From CAZFLD01 sp964519835 (lineage in GTDB: Bacteria; Spirochaetota; Spirochaetia; DSM-27196; CAZFLD01): a stretch of 15,655 bases of DNA. A program made the position numbers and the translations under genes. Position 1 is the stretch's first letter. Every line of letters begins with the position of its first letter. Of this stretch, positions 1-6,068 are shown piece after piece. Below the pieces are notes generated by a model, which was given only the letters and a program-made list of their open reading frames with translations, had not been told where the DNA came from and did not search any database. The stretch is from contig CAZFLD010000087.1 of NCBI GenBank assembly GCA_964519835.1, positions 1 to 15,655 on the forward strand. The letters are read 5' to 3'.

Positions 1-187
1 CCCTCCCTGGCCAGCCGTTTCGCGGTTGCGCCCCGACATAACTTCTCCTATGATTCAACCCGGGGAAGACAAAAAGAGGGACTTCCCCATCGCCGATTCG
101 GCTATACGGTATCCCGCCGGCGCTAACGCCGGAGTATGCAGTCAAGGCTATCTACCTCCAATAGAAAGAAACATAGCGATGAACGGC

Positions 188-216
188 TTGACGATCGACC
201 GTCTCGTCGGTATTTT
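188..216 (+). promoter_or_regulatory. Probable sigma-70-type promoter of groES-groEL
   Basis: TTGACG at 188-193 and TATTTT at 211-216 are separated by exactly 17 bp, a strong housekeeping-type match. Transcription would start near 223, giving a leader of about 120 nt before groES. No CIRCE element (TTAGCACTC-N9-GAGTGCTAA) is visible. A shorter inverted repeat with the same N9 spacing, GACGA (190-194) / TCGTC (204-208), overlaps the -35 box and spacer and might be a repressor site. That last point is inference. Confidence 0.6.
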
Positions 217-269
217 TTCGTCGAATTTCAGGCTAAGAATTTTTTCACGCAGGCGCCTGCTCAACCCAT

Positions 270-327
270 GGTACTAACGACGCCGTGGGCGTCGTAGAAG
301 CAAGTACCACACCCACGGGAGCGTGGG
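270..327 (+). promoter_or_regulatory. Two stem-loops in the groES 5' leader
   Basis: The first is ACGACGCC (277-284), loop GTG, GGCGTCGT (288-295): a perfect 8-bp stem. It can be extended across an internal loop by GGTAC (270-274) pairing with GTACC (304-308). The second is CCCACG (312-317), loop GGAG, CGTGGG (322-327). It ends only 2 nt before the groES Shine-Dalgarno sequence GGAGGAG (330-336). The position suits control of mRNA stability or a thermosensitive structure, but a function is not demonstrated by the sequence. Confidence 0.5.
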
Positions 328-342
328 ACGGAGGAGACCACA

Positions 343-606
343 ATGAAGGTCACACCACTCGGCGATCGGATTCTGATCAAGCAGACGGAGTCCGAGGAGA
401 AGACAAAGGGCGGACTGTTTATTCCCGACACCGCCAAGGAGAAGACTACCGAAGGCATCGTCGAAGCGATCGGGGATAGCGAGGACATCAAGGTCAAGGT
501 GAAGGACCGCGTCATCTACGACAAGTACGCCGGCACCACGATCAGCATTGATGGCGAAGATCGTCTTATTCTCAAGATGGACGACATCCTCGCGGTTGTG
601 AAGTAG
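343..606 (+). CDS. groES: Co-chaperonin GroES (Hsp10)
   Basis: This is the 87-residue lid subunit of the chaperonin. In the family, seven copies cap the GroEL ring and enclose the folding chamber in the cytosol. The protein begins MKVTPLGDRILIK, the classic first strand. A mobile loop at about residues 16-33 carries GGLFIPD (23-29), the GroEL-contacting segment usually written GGIVLP. A basic-acidic roof region follows and the chain ends in DDILAVVK. It is slightly shorter than the usual 94-97 residues. The start is fixed by GGAGGAG at 330-336, 6 nt ahead of ATG. It lies 11 nt upstream of groEL in the standard bicistronic arrangement, with a promoter at 188-216 and no visible CIRCE operator. 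Confidence 0.97.
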   Translation: MKVTPLGDRILIKQTESEEKTKGGLFIPDTAKEKTTEGIVEAIGDSEDIKVKVKDRVIYDKYAGTTISIDGEDRLILKMDDILAVVK

Positions 607-617
607 GAGACAAAAGC

Positions 618-2243
618 ATGGCTAAGCAGCTTGTTTTCTCGGAAAACGCGCGGGAGAAACTCCTGCGTGGTGTTGAAAAGCTCTCGAAGTCTGTTTCGGT
701 TACGCTCGGCCCTAAGGGTCGTAACGTCGTGCTCGACAAAAAGTTCGGCGCCCCCACCGTCACCAACGACGGTGTGACCATAGCCAAAGAGATTGAGCTC
801 CCGGACGAGTACGAGAATATGGGCGCGCAGCTTCTCAAAGAAGTTGCCACCAAGACCAACGACGTTGCCGGGGACGGCACCACCACGGCCACGGTCCTGG
901 CCAACTCCATTATCAAAGAGGGCCTGAAGAGTGTTGCCGCGGGCATCAATCCGATGGAAATAAAGATCGGTATTGGGAAGGCGGTGGAGCAGGCCGTCGC
1001 CGCGATGCAAAAGACCAAGAAAGACATTCGCGGCAAGGAAGAGATCGCCCAAGTTGCGGCAATCTCCGCCAACAACGACCGTGAGATCGGCGAGCTTATT
1101 GCCGACGCCATGGACAAGGTCGGAAAGGACGGTGTTGTAACCGTCGAAGAGTCCAAGTCCCTCGACACAAGTCTCGACTTTGTCGAAGGCATGCAGTTCG
1201 ACCGCGGCTATCTGTCGCCGTACTTCGTGACCAACCGCGAGATGATGCGGGTCGAGATCGAAGATCCCTACGTGCTTATCCACGACAAAAAGATTTCGAG
1301 CATGAAGGATCTGCTGCCGCTCCTCGAAAAGGTAGCACAGGCGGGAAAGCCCATCTTGATCATCGCCGAAGACGTGGAAGGCGAGGCCTTGGCAACCCTT
1401 GTGGTGAACAATCTCCGGGGTACTCTCAAGGCAAGCGCCGTCAAGGCACCGGGCTTTGGTGATCGCCGGAAGGCCATGCTCGAGGACATTGCTACGCTTA
1501 CCGGTGGCCAGGTCATCTCCGAGGACCTCGGTCTCAAGCTCGAGAACGTCGAGATCAACCAGCTCGGCCGAGCTAAGAGCATCAAGGTGGACAAGGAGAA
1601 CACCACCATCGTGGAAGGCGCCGGCAAGTCCAAGGACATCAAGGACCGAATTGCCCAGATCAAGGCGCAGATCGAGGAGACCACATCCGACTACGATCGT
1701 GAGAAGCTCCAGGAACGCCTCGCGAAGCTCGCCGGCGGCGTTGCCGTCATCAACATCGGCGCGGCAACCGAAGTCGAGATGAAAGAGAAAAAGCACCGCG
1801 TGGAAGACGCCCTGTCCGCCACCCGTGCCGCCATCGAAGAGGGTATTATCCCCGGCGGTGGCCTCTCGCTTATTCGTGCGGTCGCCGTCATGGAGAAGCA
1901 CGACATCTCAAAGCTGACCACCGATGAGAAGGTCGGCTACCAGATCGTAAAGCGCGCCCTCGAAGAGCCTATCCGCCGAATCGCGGAGAACGCCGGTGTC
2001 GACGGTGCCATTGTCGCCCAGCGGGCGAAGACCGAGAAGGACGGCATCGGCTTCAACGCCGCCACGATGGAGTGGACCGACATGGTCAAGGCGGGCATCA
2101 TCGACCCGATGAAGGTTACCCGGTCGGCCCTGCAGAACGCCGCTTCCATCGCGAGCCTGCTCCTCACCACTGAGTGCGCCATCACCGATGTGCCGGAGAA
2201 GGAGAAGGCGCCGGCGATGCCGAATCCGGACATGGATTACTAG
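618..2243 (+). CDS. groEL: Chaperonin GroEL (Hsp60)
   Basis: This 541-residue ATP-dependent chaperonin forms, in the family, a double seven-membered ring that folds cytosolic proteins with GroES. Visible hallmarks are GPKGRN (31-36) and the nucleotide-binding GDGTTT (85-90) in the equatorial domain. The apical and intermediate segments include FVEGMQFDRGY, the AEDVEGEALATLVVN stretch and KAPGFGDRRKAML. The late equatorial EEGIIPGGG motif is also present. The C-terminus ends NPDMDY and lacks the flexible GGM repeats of many GroELs. The start is supported by AGGAG overlapping the groES stop codon, 8 nt before ATG. Stem-loops and an intrinsic terminator follow directly, so the transcript is probably just groES-groEL. 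Long antisense frames here are codon-bias shadows. Confidence 0.98.
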   Translation: MAKQLVFSENAREKLLRGVEKLSKSVSVTLGPKGRNVVLDKKFGAPTVTNDGVTIAKEIELPDEYENMGAQLLKEVATKTNDVAGDGTTTATVLANSIIKEGLKSVAAGINPMEIKIGIGKAVEQAVAAMQKTKKDIRGKEEIAQVAAISANNDREIGELIADAMDKVGKDGVVTVEESKSLDTSLDFVEGMQFDRGYLSPYFVTNREMMRVEIEDPYVLIHDKKISSMKDLLPLLEKVAQAGKPILIIAEDVEGEALATLVVNNLRGTLKASAVKAPGFGDRRKAMLEDIATLTGGQVISEDLGLKLENVEINQLGRAKSIKVDKENTTIVEGAGKSKDIKDRIAQIKAQIEETTSDYDREKLQERLAKLAGGVAVINIGAATEVEMKEKKHRVEDALSATRAAIEEGIIPGGGLSLIRAVAVMEKHDISKLTTDEKVGYQIVKRALEEPIRRIAENAGVDGAIVAQRAKTEKDGIGFNAATMEWTDMVKAGIIDPMKVTRSALQNAASIASLLLTTECAITDVPEKEKAPAMPNPDMDY

Positions 2244-2259
2244 GCGCCCATCGGCGCCT
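2242..2259 (+). terminator. Short GC-rich hairpin at the groEL stop codon
   Basis: AGGCGCC (2242-2248), loop CATC, GGCGCCT (2253-2259) gives a perfect 7-bp stem that begins inside the groEL stop codon. No T-run follows, so on its own it is more likely an mRNA 3'-end stabilising element or pause hairpin than a terminator. Confidence 0.4.
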
Positions 2260-2265
2260 GTAGCG

Positions 2266-2336
2266 AGAAAACGCACCGGTCGCTGGTCCTCGCCCCAAGC
2301 ACTAGACGTCTGCGGATTCGCTCCGGTGCGTTTTCT
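2266..2336 (+). terminator. 14-bp inverted repeat with T-rich 3' arm downstream of groEL
   Basis: AGAAAACGCACCGG (2266-2279) is the exact reverse complement of CCGGTGCGTTTTCT (2323-2336), separated by 43 nt. The distal arm ends in TTTTCTT, so the RNA forms a long stem with a U-rich 3' side. That suits a terminator, although the loop is unusually large. The symmetric A-tract/T-tract layout could also serve the opposite strand. Confidence 0.45.
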
Positions 2337-2568
2337 TCGCACGGCGCCGACCGGCAAGCGCTTGTGTAGTAGCGGCCGCCCGAGAGGGCGGCCTTTTTGC
2401 GCGCGCGGCAAATCCCTCAGCCCATCGCTCCGGCTCGAGCAAGTCTCGAGAGTCGCGATGGACTGCGGAACCCGCCACGAGCGCGGGGACCGATGTCTTC
2501 TGAAGCGAGCCATGGATGCGTGGCCGGTGATACGTCCCTCCGTCCACTGAAACCGTGATGTTTTTCAT
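2302..2568 (-). pseudogene. Decayed ribbon-helix-helix (VapB-like) antitoxin remnant
   Basis: Read on the minus strand from the ATG at 2568, the frame starts MKNITVSVD, then GTYHRPRIHG, then KTSVPALV. This follows, from memory, the N-terminal pattern of short VapB-type ribbon-helix-helix antitoxins (a beta-strand ITVSVD, an ETYRRARI-like first helix, a TSVSALV-like second helix). The differences point to decay: GG where DE is usual, and prolines inside both predicted helices. After roughly 55 residues the similarity fades and the frame runs through the groEL terminator, so its C-terminus is not native. No PIN-type toxin follows on the minus strand, because groEL lies there. No good Shine-Dalgarno sequence is seen. 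An intact orphan DNA-binding protein is the alternative. Confidence 0.45.
2374..2398 (+). terminator. Intrinsic terminator of the groESL operon
   Basis: GGCCGCCC (2374-2381), tetraloop GAGA, GGGCGGCC (2386-2393), then TTTTT (2394-2398). This is a textbook Rho-independent terminator on the plus strand, 131 nt after the groEL stop codon. Confidence 0.88.
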
Positions 2569-2590
2569 TCTTGCACAGAGCGGCATCGAT

Positions 2591-2641
2591 CCCGTGAATG
2601 CAATGGGCCTGTGAATGCCATGCGCCCGTGAATGGAATACC
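2591..2641. repeat. Three tandem 17-bp imperfect repeats
   Basis: The core CCYGTGAATG occurs at 2591-2600, 2608-2617 and 2625-2634, exactly 17 bp apart. The units share the pattern CCYGTGAATGNNATNNN. They sit immediately upstream (minus-strand sense) of the antitoxin remnant, where an autoregulatory operator would lie, and about 60 bp upstream of the DinB-like gene. The role is unknown. Confidence 0.65.
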
Positions 2642-2668
2642 TAAGAGTGCTGTCCGGCTGCAGCCGCC

Positions 2669-2697
2669 TTGCCCACCCGGTTTCGGCGTGCCATAGT
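2669..2697 (+). promoter_or_regulatory. Promoter of the DinB-like gene
   Basis: TTGCCC (2669-2674), a 17-bp spacer, then CATAGT (2692-2697) preceded by the extended -10 TG (2689-2690). The -10 box ends 6 nt before the ATG at 2704, so the predicted transcription start coincides with the start codon and the mRNA would be leaderless. Confidence 0.5.
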
Positions 2698-2703
2698 CTG
2701 CCC

Positions 2704-3246
2704 ATGGCCGTATCCGCAAGCAACCCGATAACCGTCATGGCTCGCTATAACCGAGCCGCCAACGCCGCGTTTCTCGAGCTACTAAAGGCAAATCCCCATG
2801 TGGTGGACGCAGAGCGGAACGATTGGTTTGGCTCGGTCCTGAAGCTTCTAACACACGTGCTTCTTTCGGACACCGTGTGGCTTCGGCGGACCGGTGCTCG
2901 TGAAGAGCCGCAGGATCCGCTCCTCGGCCTCTCTTTCTCCAGCGTGCACGATCCGGTCTTCGCAGACTTTGCCGCCTACGGTGCGCATCGTGCCAAGCTT
3001 GACGACTACATTGTCGACCGGTGCGAGGGGCTGTCGCCCGAGGACCTCGATAAAGCCGTGGAGTATGCCAACTCCGGCGGCACGGCCTTCCGGCAGCCGC
3101 GGGGTCTTCTTCTTATGCATATGTTCAACCACCAAACACATCACCGGGGTCAGGTGGCGGAGATCCTCGATCAAGAGGGGATCGAAAACAACGCATCGAA
3201 TCTGGTGTGGTATCTGCGCGAAGGGCGGCTGGGCGGAGGCTCGTAG
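2704..3246 (+). CDS. DinB/YfiT-like four-helix metal-binding protein
   Basis: This predicted 180-residue cytosolic protein belongs to the DinB superfamily, whose members are four-helix bundles binding a divalent metal through three histidines. Several act as thiol-dependent transferases (bacillithiol or mycothiol), but many have no known role. The N-terminal MARYNRAAN (12-20) matches the typical first helix. Likely metal ligands are H51 (LLTHVLLSD) and H143 plus H147 in NHQTHHRGQ, the characteristic HxxxH of the family. I chose ATG 2704 because the promoter places transcription initiation there. ATG 2632 in the same frame would start upstream of the promoter and inside the 17-bp repeats; ATG 2737 is a further option. 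No Shine-Dalgarno sequence precedes any of them. It is unrelated to DNA polymerase IV, which shares the name dinB. A link to the sugar locus is not evident. Confidence 0.85.
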   Translation: MAVSASNPITVMARYNRAANAAFLELLKANPHVVDAERNDWFGSVLKLLTHVLLSDTVWLRRTGAREEPQDPLLGLSFSSVHDPVFADFAAYGAHRAKLDDYIVDRCEGLSPEDLDKAVEYANSGGTAFRQPRGLLLMHMFNHQTHHRGQVAEILDQEGIENNASNLVWYLREGRLGGGS

Positions 3247-3427
3247 GGACGGCGTTGAATCCGTGGCGGAGGCCGTGAGAGACTGCGCCTCGCGCGGCGA
3301 GAGGACACCCCCCATGCCGGTGACTCACCGACGCACGGCCACCGGTGAGGCGGCTCCGGCAATGTGTCGGGTTCGCAGGAAGCGATCCTGTACCTAGTCG
3401 TTGCCCCTTCCATTGGCGGCCGACTGG

Positions 3428-3436
3428 TGCTATAAT
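3428..3436 (+). promoter_or_regulatory. Extended -10 promoter of the IclR-type gene
   Basis: TGCTATAAT at 3428-3436 is a perfect extended -10 element (TGnTATAAT). No good -35 is found at 17 bp, which extended -10 promoters tolerate. Transcription would begin near 3443, only about 4 nt before the ATG at 3447, so the transcript would be nearly leaderless. Confidence 0.7.
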
Positions 3437-3446
3437 AGCGCTAAAC

Positions 3447-4103
3447 ATGAATGATGCCGCCTTGCAGGGACCGGGACTGCCTGCTCAACCCAACCAGAGT
3501 GTTATTGCGGGGGTGACCATCTTGCAGGCCGTAATCGCGGAGGGAGCGCCGGTTGGGAGCAGGTATATCGCTCGTCTTCTCGATTGCGAGCACAGCAAGG
3601 TGAATCGTATTCTCGGAACGCTCGTGCATATGGGAATGCTTCGTCGCACCGGAGATCGTAAGTACGTTTCCGGCCCCGGAGTCCACGTTCTGTCGGCCCA
3701 GAGTCTACGGGCCTCCGGATTGGTCCAGGCCTCGCTTGCGCCGTTGGCACGGTTTCAGGCGCTTGGAGCAACCGTTGCGCTCGGCACGGTCTGGCGGGAG
3801 ACGGTCTGTTATCTGCTTCACGGGGGACCGGATGTGGAGCTTGCGGCGACGGCGGGCGCGCATCGAGCTTTTCCCGCCGGCGAGTCGGTAATCGGTTTGC
3901 TCTACCGACGGCGAGCTCGAGTCTACCGTTGGAATCGAGCGGCGACGAGCGAGGTCTCCTGGGCGGCAGCAATCGGCGAACCGATGGTTGCGGCTATCGC
4001 GGCGGTATTCCCCGCCGACGCAGTCCCGGATATTCCGGAGGCGCGCTTTCGCGGTTTACTTCGTGACGCGGCCCGCGAGATCAGCGGACACATAGATGTG
4101 TGA
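3447..4103 (+). CDS. Compact IclR-type transcriptional regulator
   Basis: This is a predicted 218-residue DNA-binding regulator. Residues about 18-75 form a winged helix-turn-helix in the IclR style: SVIAGVTILQAVIAEG, then IARLLDCEHSKVNRILGTLVHMGMLRRTG and a wing ending YVSGPGVHVL. The rest resembles an abbreviated IclR effector domain (ATVALGTVWRETVCYLLHG, then FPAGESVIGLL, ending LLRDAAREISGHI). The total is about 30-40 residues shorter than typical IclR proteins, so the ligand domain is reduced. I chose ATG 3447 because the -10 box ends 10 nt upstream; the longer frame from 3345 would begin before the promoter. It lies 43 nt upstream of the FAD oxidoreductase on the same strand, so it probably controls that gene and perhaps the rest of the sugar locus. 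The target is inference. Confidence 0.75.
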   Translation: MNDAALQGPGLPAQPNQSVIAGVTILQAVIAEGAPVGSRYIARLLDCEHSKVNRILGTLVHMGMLRRTGDRKYVSGPGVHVLSAQSLRASGLVQASLAPLARFQALGATVALGTVWRETVCYLLHGGPDVELAATAGAHRAFPAGESVIGLLYRRRARVYRWNRAATSEVSWAAAIGEPMVAAIAAVFPADAVPDIPEARFRGLLRDAAREISGHIDV

Positions 4104-4146
4104 GCAACGACCAACAATGCCGGAACAATAGTGCGGGGAGGAAACT

Positions 4147-6024
4147 ATGGAAGCCTTTGAGACGGTACGGCAGAAGACCGATGTCTGTGTGATCGGTGGC
4201 GGTATGGCGGGGGTATGCGCAAGCATTGCCGCGGCGCGCCGCGGCTGCGACGTTACTCTTGTGCACGACAGACCGGTGCTTGGCGGTAATGCTTCGGAAG
4301 AGATCCGCATGTGGATCTGTGGCGCATTTGGGGCGAACCTCCGTGAGACGGGCATTATCGAGGAGATAGAGCTCGAGAACATCTACAAGAACCCGAACAA
4401 GAACTACTCACGGTGGAGCGCCGTTCTCTTTGATTTCCTCTACCGCGAGCCTCGCGTAACCATGGCGCTCAATGCCTCCGTGTTGGATGCTGCCTCGGTC
4501 CAACACGGTACCGAGGGACAACGGCGTATTTCGGCAGTCAAAGCATGGCAACTGACGACGCAGCGGTACATCGAGGTTGAGGCCCGGCTGTTTATCGATT
4601 GCTCCGGCGACTCGATACTGGCTCCGCTTGTCGGAGCCGAACACCGGTGGGGACGGGAGTCCGCGGATGAGTTTGGGGAATCACACGCTGAGCCGGTGGC
4701 GGACGGTCAAACGATGGGCATGTCCTGCCTTATCGAGCCGCGAGAGACCGATAGGCCGCAGGGCTACAAAGCGCCGACGTTTGCTCATCGTTACGAGCGG
4801 AAGGATATCGGGCCGAATCGGCCCCTCGAGCCCAAGACCTCGAATTTCTGGTGGTTGGAAGCCGGGGGTGACCAAAACACAATCGCCGACACCGAGAGAG
4901 TGCGTGACGATCTCCTCGGGATTGCGACGGGAGTTTGGGACTACCTAAAACGAAACCCGGAACACGGCTTTGAGAACTGGGACCTGGAGTGGCTTGGTTT
5001 TCTACCTGGAAAACGGGAGAGTAGGCGATACGTCGGGGACCACATCATCACCCAGAACGATGTGGAAGCAGGCGGTCCCTTTGAAGATGTTGTTGCCTAC
5101 GCCGGCTGGACAATGGACAACCATCCGCCCCGGGGCTTCTATGAGCCGGGTAGTCCCACCGTGCACCACCCCGCCCCGTCGCCATGGGGCATTCCGTATC
5201 GGTCGCTCTATTCCCGAAACATCGAGAACCTTCTTTTTGCGGGACGAAACATTAGCGCGACTCACATTGCGCTGAGCTCGTCGCGAGTAATGCGTACCTG
5301 TGCAATCATCGGACAAGCTGCGGGTACGGCTGCCGCGATGGCGGTTGCTCACGAGACGACTCCGCGCGGCGTCTACGAGGAGCACCTTTGGGAGCTCCAG
5401 CAAGCACTGTTGTGGGACGACAGCTACCTACCCGGTGTCGCGCGAGAGTCGCCGACACCAACGGCCGGCGCCACGCTGTCGGCCACGAACAGAGGCAGCA
5501 AGTACAAGGTGCGCTTAACGCGGACCGAGTATCCGGAGAACATCAAGGTCTTCTCGAGCGGCATCAAGGCGGGCCAATGGGTAAAAATCGCCTGCTATGA
5601 GGCGGAGGCGACCGCAGACCCGGAAGTGTTGCGAAACGGCATCGATAGAACCGTTGCCGATACCGACAACGGGTACTGGTGTCGGCCGGGCGACGCGATC
5701 GAATACACGTTTCCGGCCACAACCCTGGAGACACTTCGTATTGTCTTCGACAGCAATCTGAGCCGATACTATCGAGACCACCGAATGAAGTGCTGGTACG
5801 CTCTCGACGATCGACCGACGCCGGTGGCGGAATCGTTGGTGAGGGAGTACGACGTCGAGGTGCTTTGCGGGGGCGCTTGGGCGCGGCACCACTCGGACAA
5901 GGAGAACTACCAGCGTCTGGTGTTGGTTCGGTTGCCGTCGGAGCCCATCGAAGGTGTCCGCCTCGTACCAAAAAAAACATGGGGCGAGGAGCTGATTCAC
6001 ATCTATGCCATGGATATCGCGTAG
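4147..6024 (+). CDS. FAD-dependent oxidoreductase with extra C-terminal domain
   Basis: This is a 625-residue flavoprotein of the FAD_oxidored (PF12831-like) type. A Rossmann dinucleotide-binding motif, IGGGMAG, lies at residues 16-22 (TDVCVIGGGMAGVCASIAAARRG context). The second FAD-contact segment LGGNAS is at 45-50. The late FAD motif LLFAGRNISATHIALSS, followed by GQAAGTAAAMA, is near residues 361-400. Beyond about residue 450 there is a separate domain of roughly 170 residues, rich in predicted strands with many aromatics, which could be a discoidin-like sugar-binding sandwich; that is a guess. No signal peptide is visible, so it is cytosolic. The Shine-Dalgarno sequence GGGGAGG directly precedes the ATG. 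Homologues are often found near sulfatases and glycosidases, but the substrate is unknown. Oxidation of a sugar hydroxyl is a reasonable hypothesis only. It is convergent with the AraC-type gene. Confidence 0.85.
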   Translation: MEAFETVRQKTDVCVIGGGMAGVCASIAAARRGCDVTLVHDRPVLGGNASEEIRMWICGAFGANLRETGIIEEIELENIYKNPNKNYSRWSAVLFDFLYREPRVTMALNASVLDAASVQHGTEGQRRISAVKAWQLTTQRYIEVEARLFIDCSGDSILAPLVGAEHRWGRESADEFGESHAEPVADGQTMGMSCLIEPRETDRPQGYKAPTFAHRYERKDIGPNRPLEPKTSNFWWLEAGGDQNTIADTERVRDDLLGIATGVWDYLKRNPEHGFENWDLEWLGFLPGKRESRRYVGDHIITQNDVEAGGPFEDVVAYAGWTMDNHPPRGFYEPGSPTVHHPAPSPWGIPYRSLYSRNIENLLFAGRNISATHIALSSSRVMRTCAIIGQAAGTAAAMAVAHETTPRGVYEEHLWELQQALLWDDSYLPGVARESPTPTAGATLSATNRGSKYKVRLTRTEYPENIKVFSSGIKAGQWVKIACYEAEATADPEVLRNGIDRTVADTDNGYWCRPGDAIEYTFPATTLETLRIVFDSNLSRYYRDHRMKCWYALDDRPTPVAESLVREYDVEVLCGGAWARHHSDKENYQRLVLVRLPSEPIEGVRLVPKKTWGEELIHIYAMDIA

Positions 6025-6068
6025 TGCCGTTTTTGTGGTTCACGAGTTGCCGGATCGCCGTTTCGACC

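Larger units (their letters stand above)
1..342. other. groES upstream region without a convincing gene
   Basis: No reading frame here resembles a known protein. One plus-strand frame is open from the left edge to 277, but it runs through the groES promoter and has no recognisable motif. Visible structure: an inverted repeat GGGGAAG (62-68) / CTTCCCC (82-88) with a 13-nt loop; a hairpin CCGGCG (117-122) / CGCCGG (127-132) with loop CTAA and no following T-run; then the promoter and leader hairpins listed separately. The first ~180 bases could include the 3' end or untranslated region of a gene lying outside the window. Confidence 0.5.
2244..2703. other. groEL-DinB intergenic region
   Basis: This 460-bp gap has no intact gene that I can support. 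It contains the three groEL-distal stem-loops, the minus-strand antitoxin remnant, a small inverted repeat of two CTCGAG sites (2434-2439 and 2445-2450), the 17-bp tandem repeats at 2591-2641, and the promoter that reads into the DinB-like gene. Confidence 0.6.

Noticed and set aside
2..277. Plus-strand frame open from the left edge to 277
   Set aside because: It has no known motif and crosses the groESL promoter; it is treated as chance.
516..1901. Long minus-strand open frame (461 codons) opposite groEL
   Set aside because: It is fully antisense to an unambiguous GroEL, has no recognisable domain, and is explained by codon bias in GC-rich DNA.
2632..2703. Longer N-terminus for the DinB-like protein from ATG 2632
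   Set aside because: It starts within the 17-bp repeats and upstream of the promoter, has no Shine-Dalgarno sequence, and extends beyond the family N-terminus.
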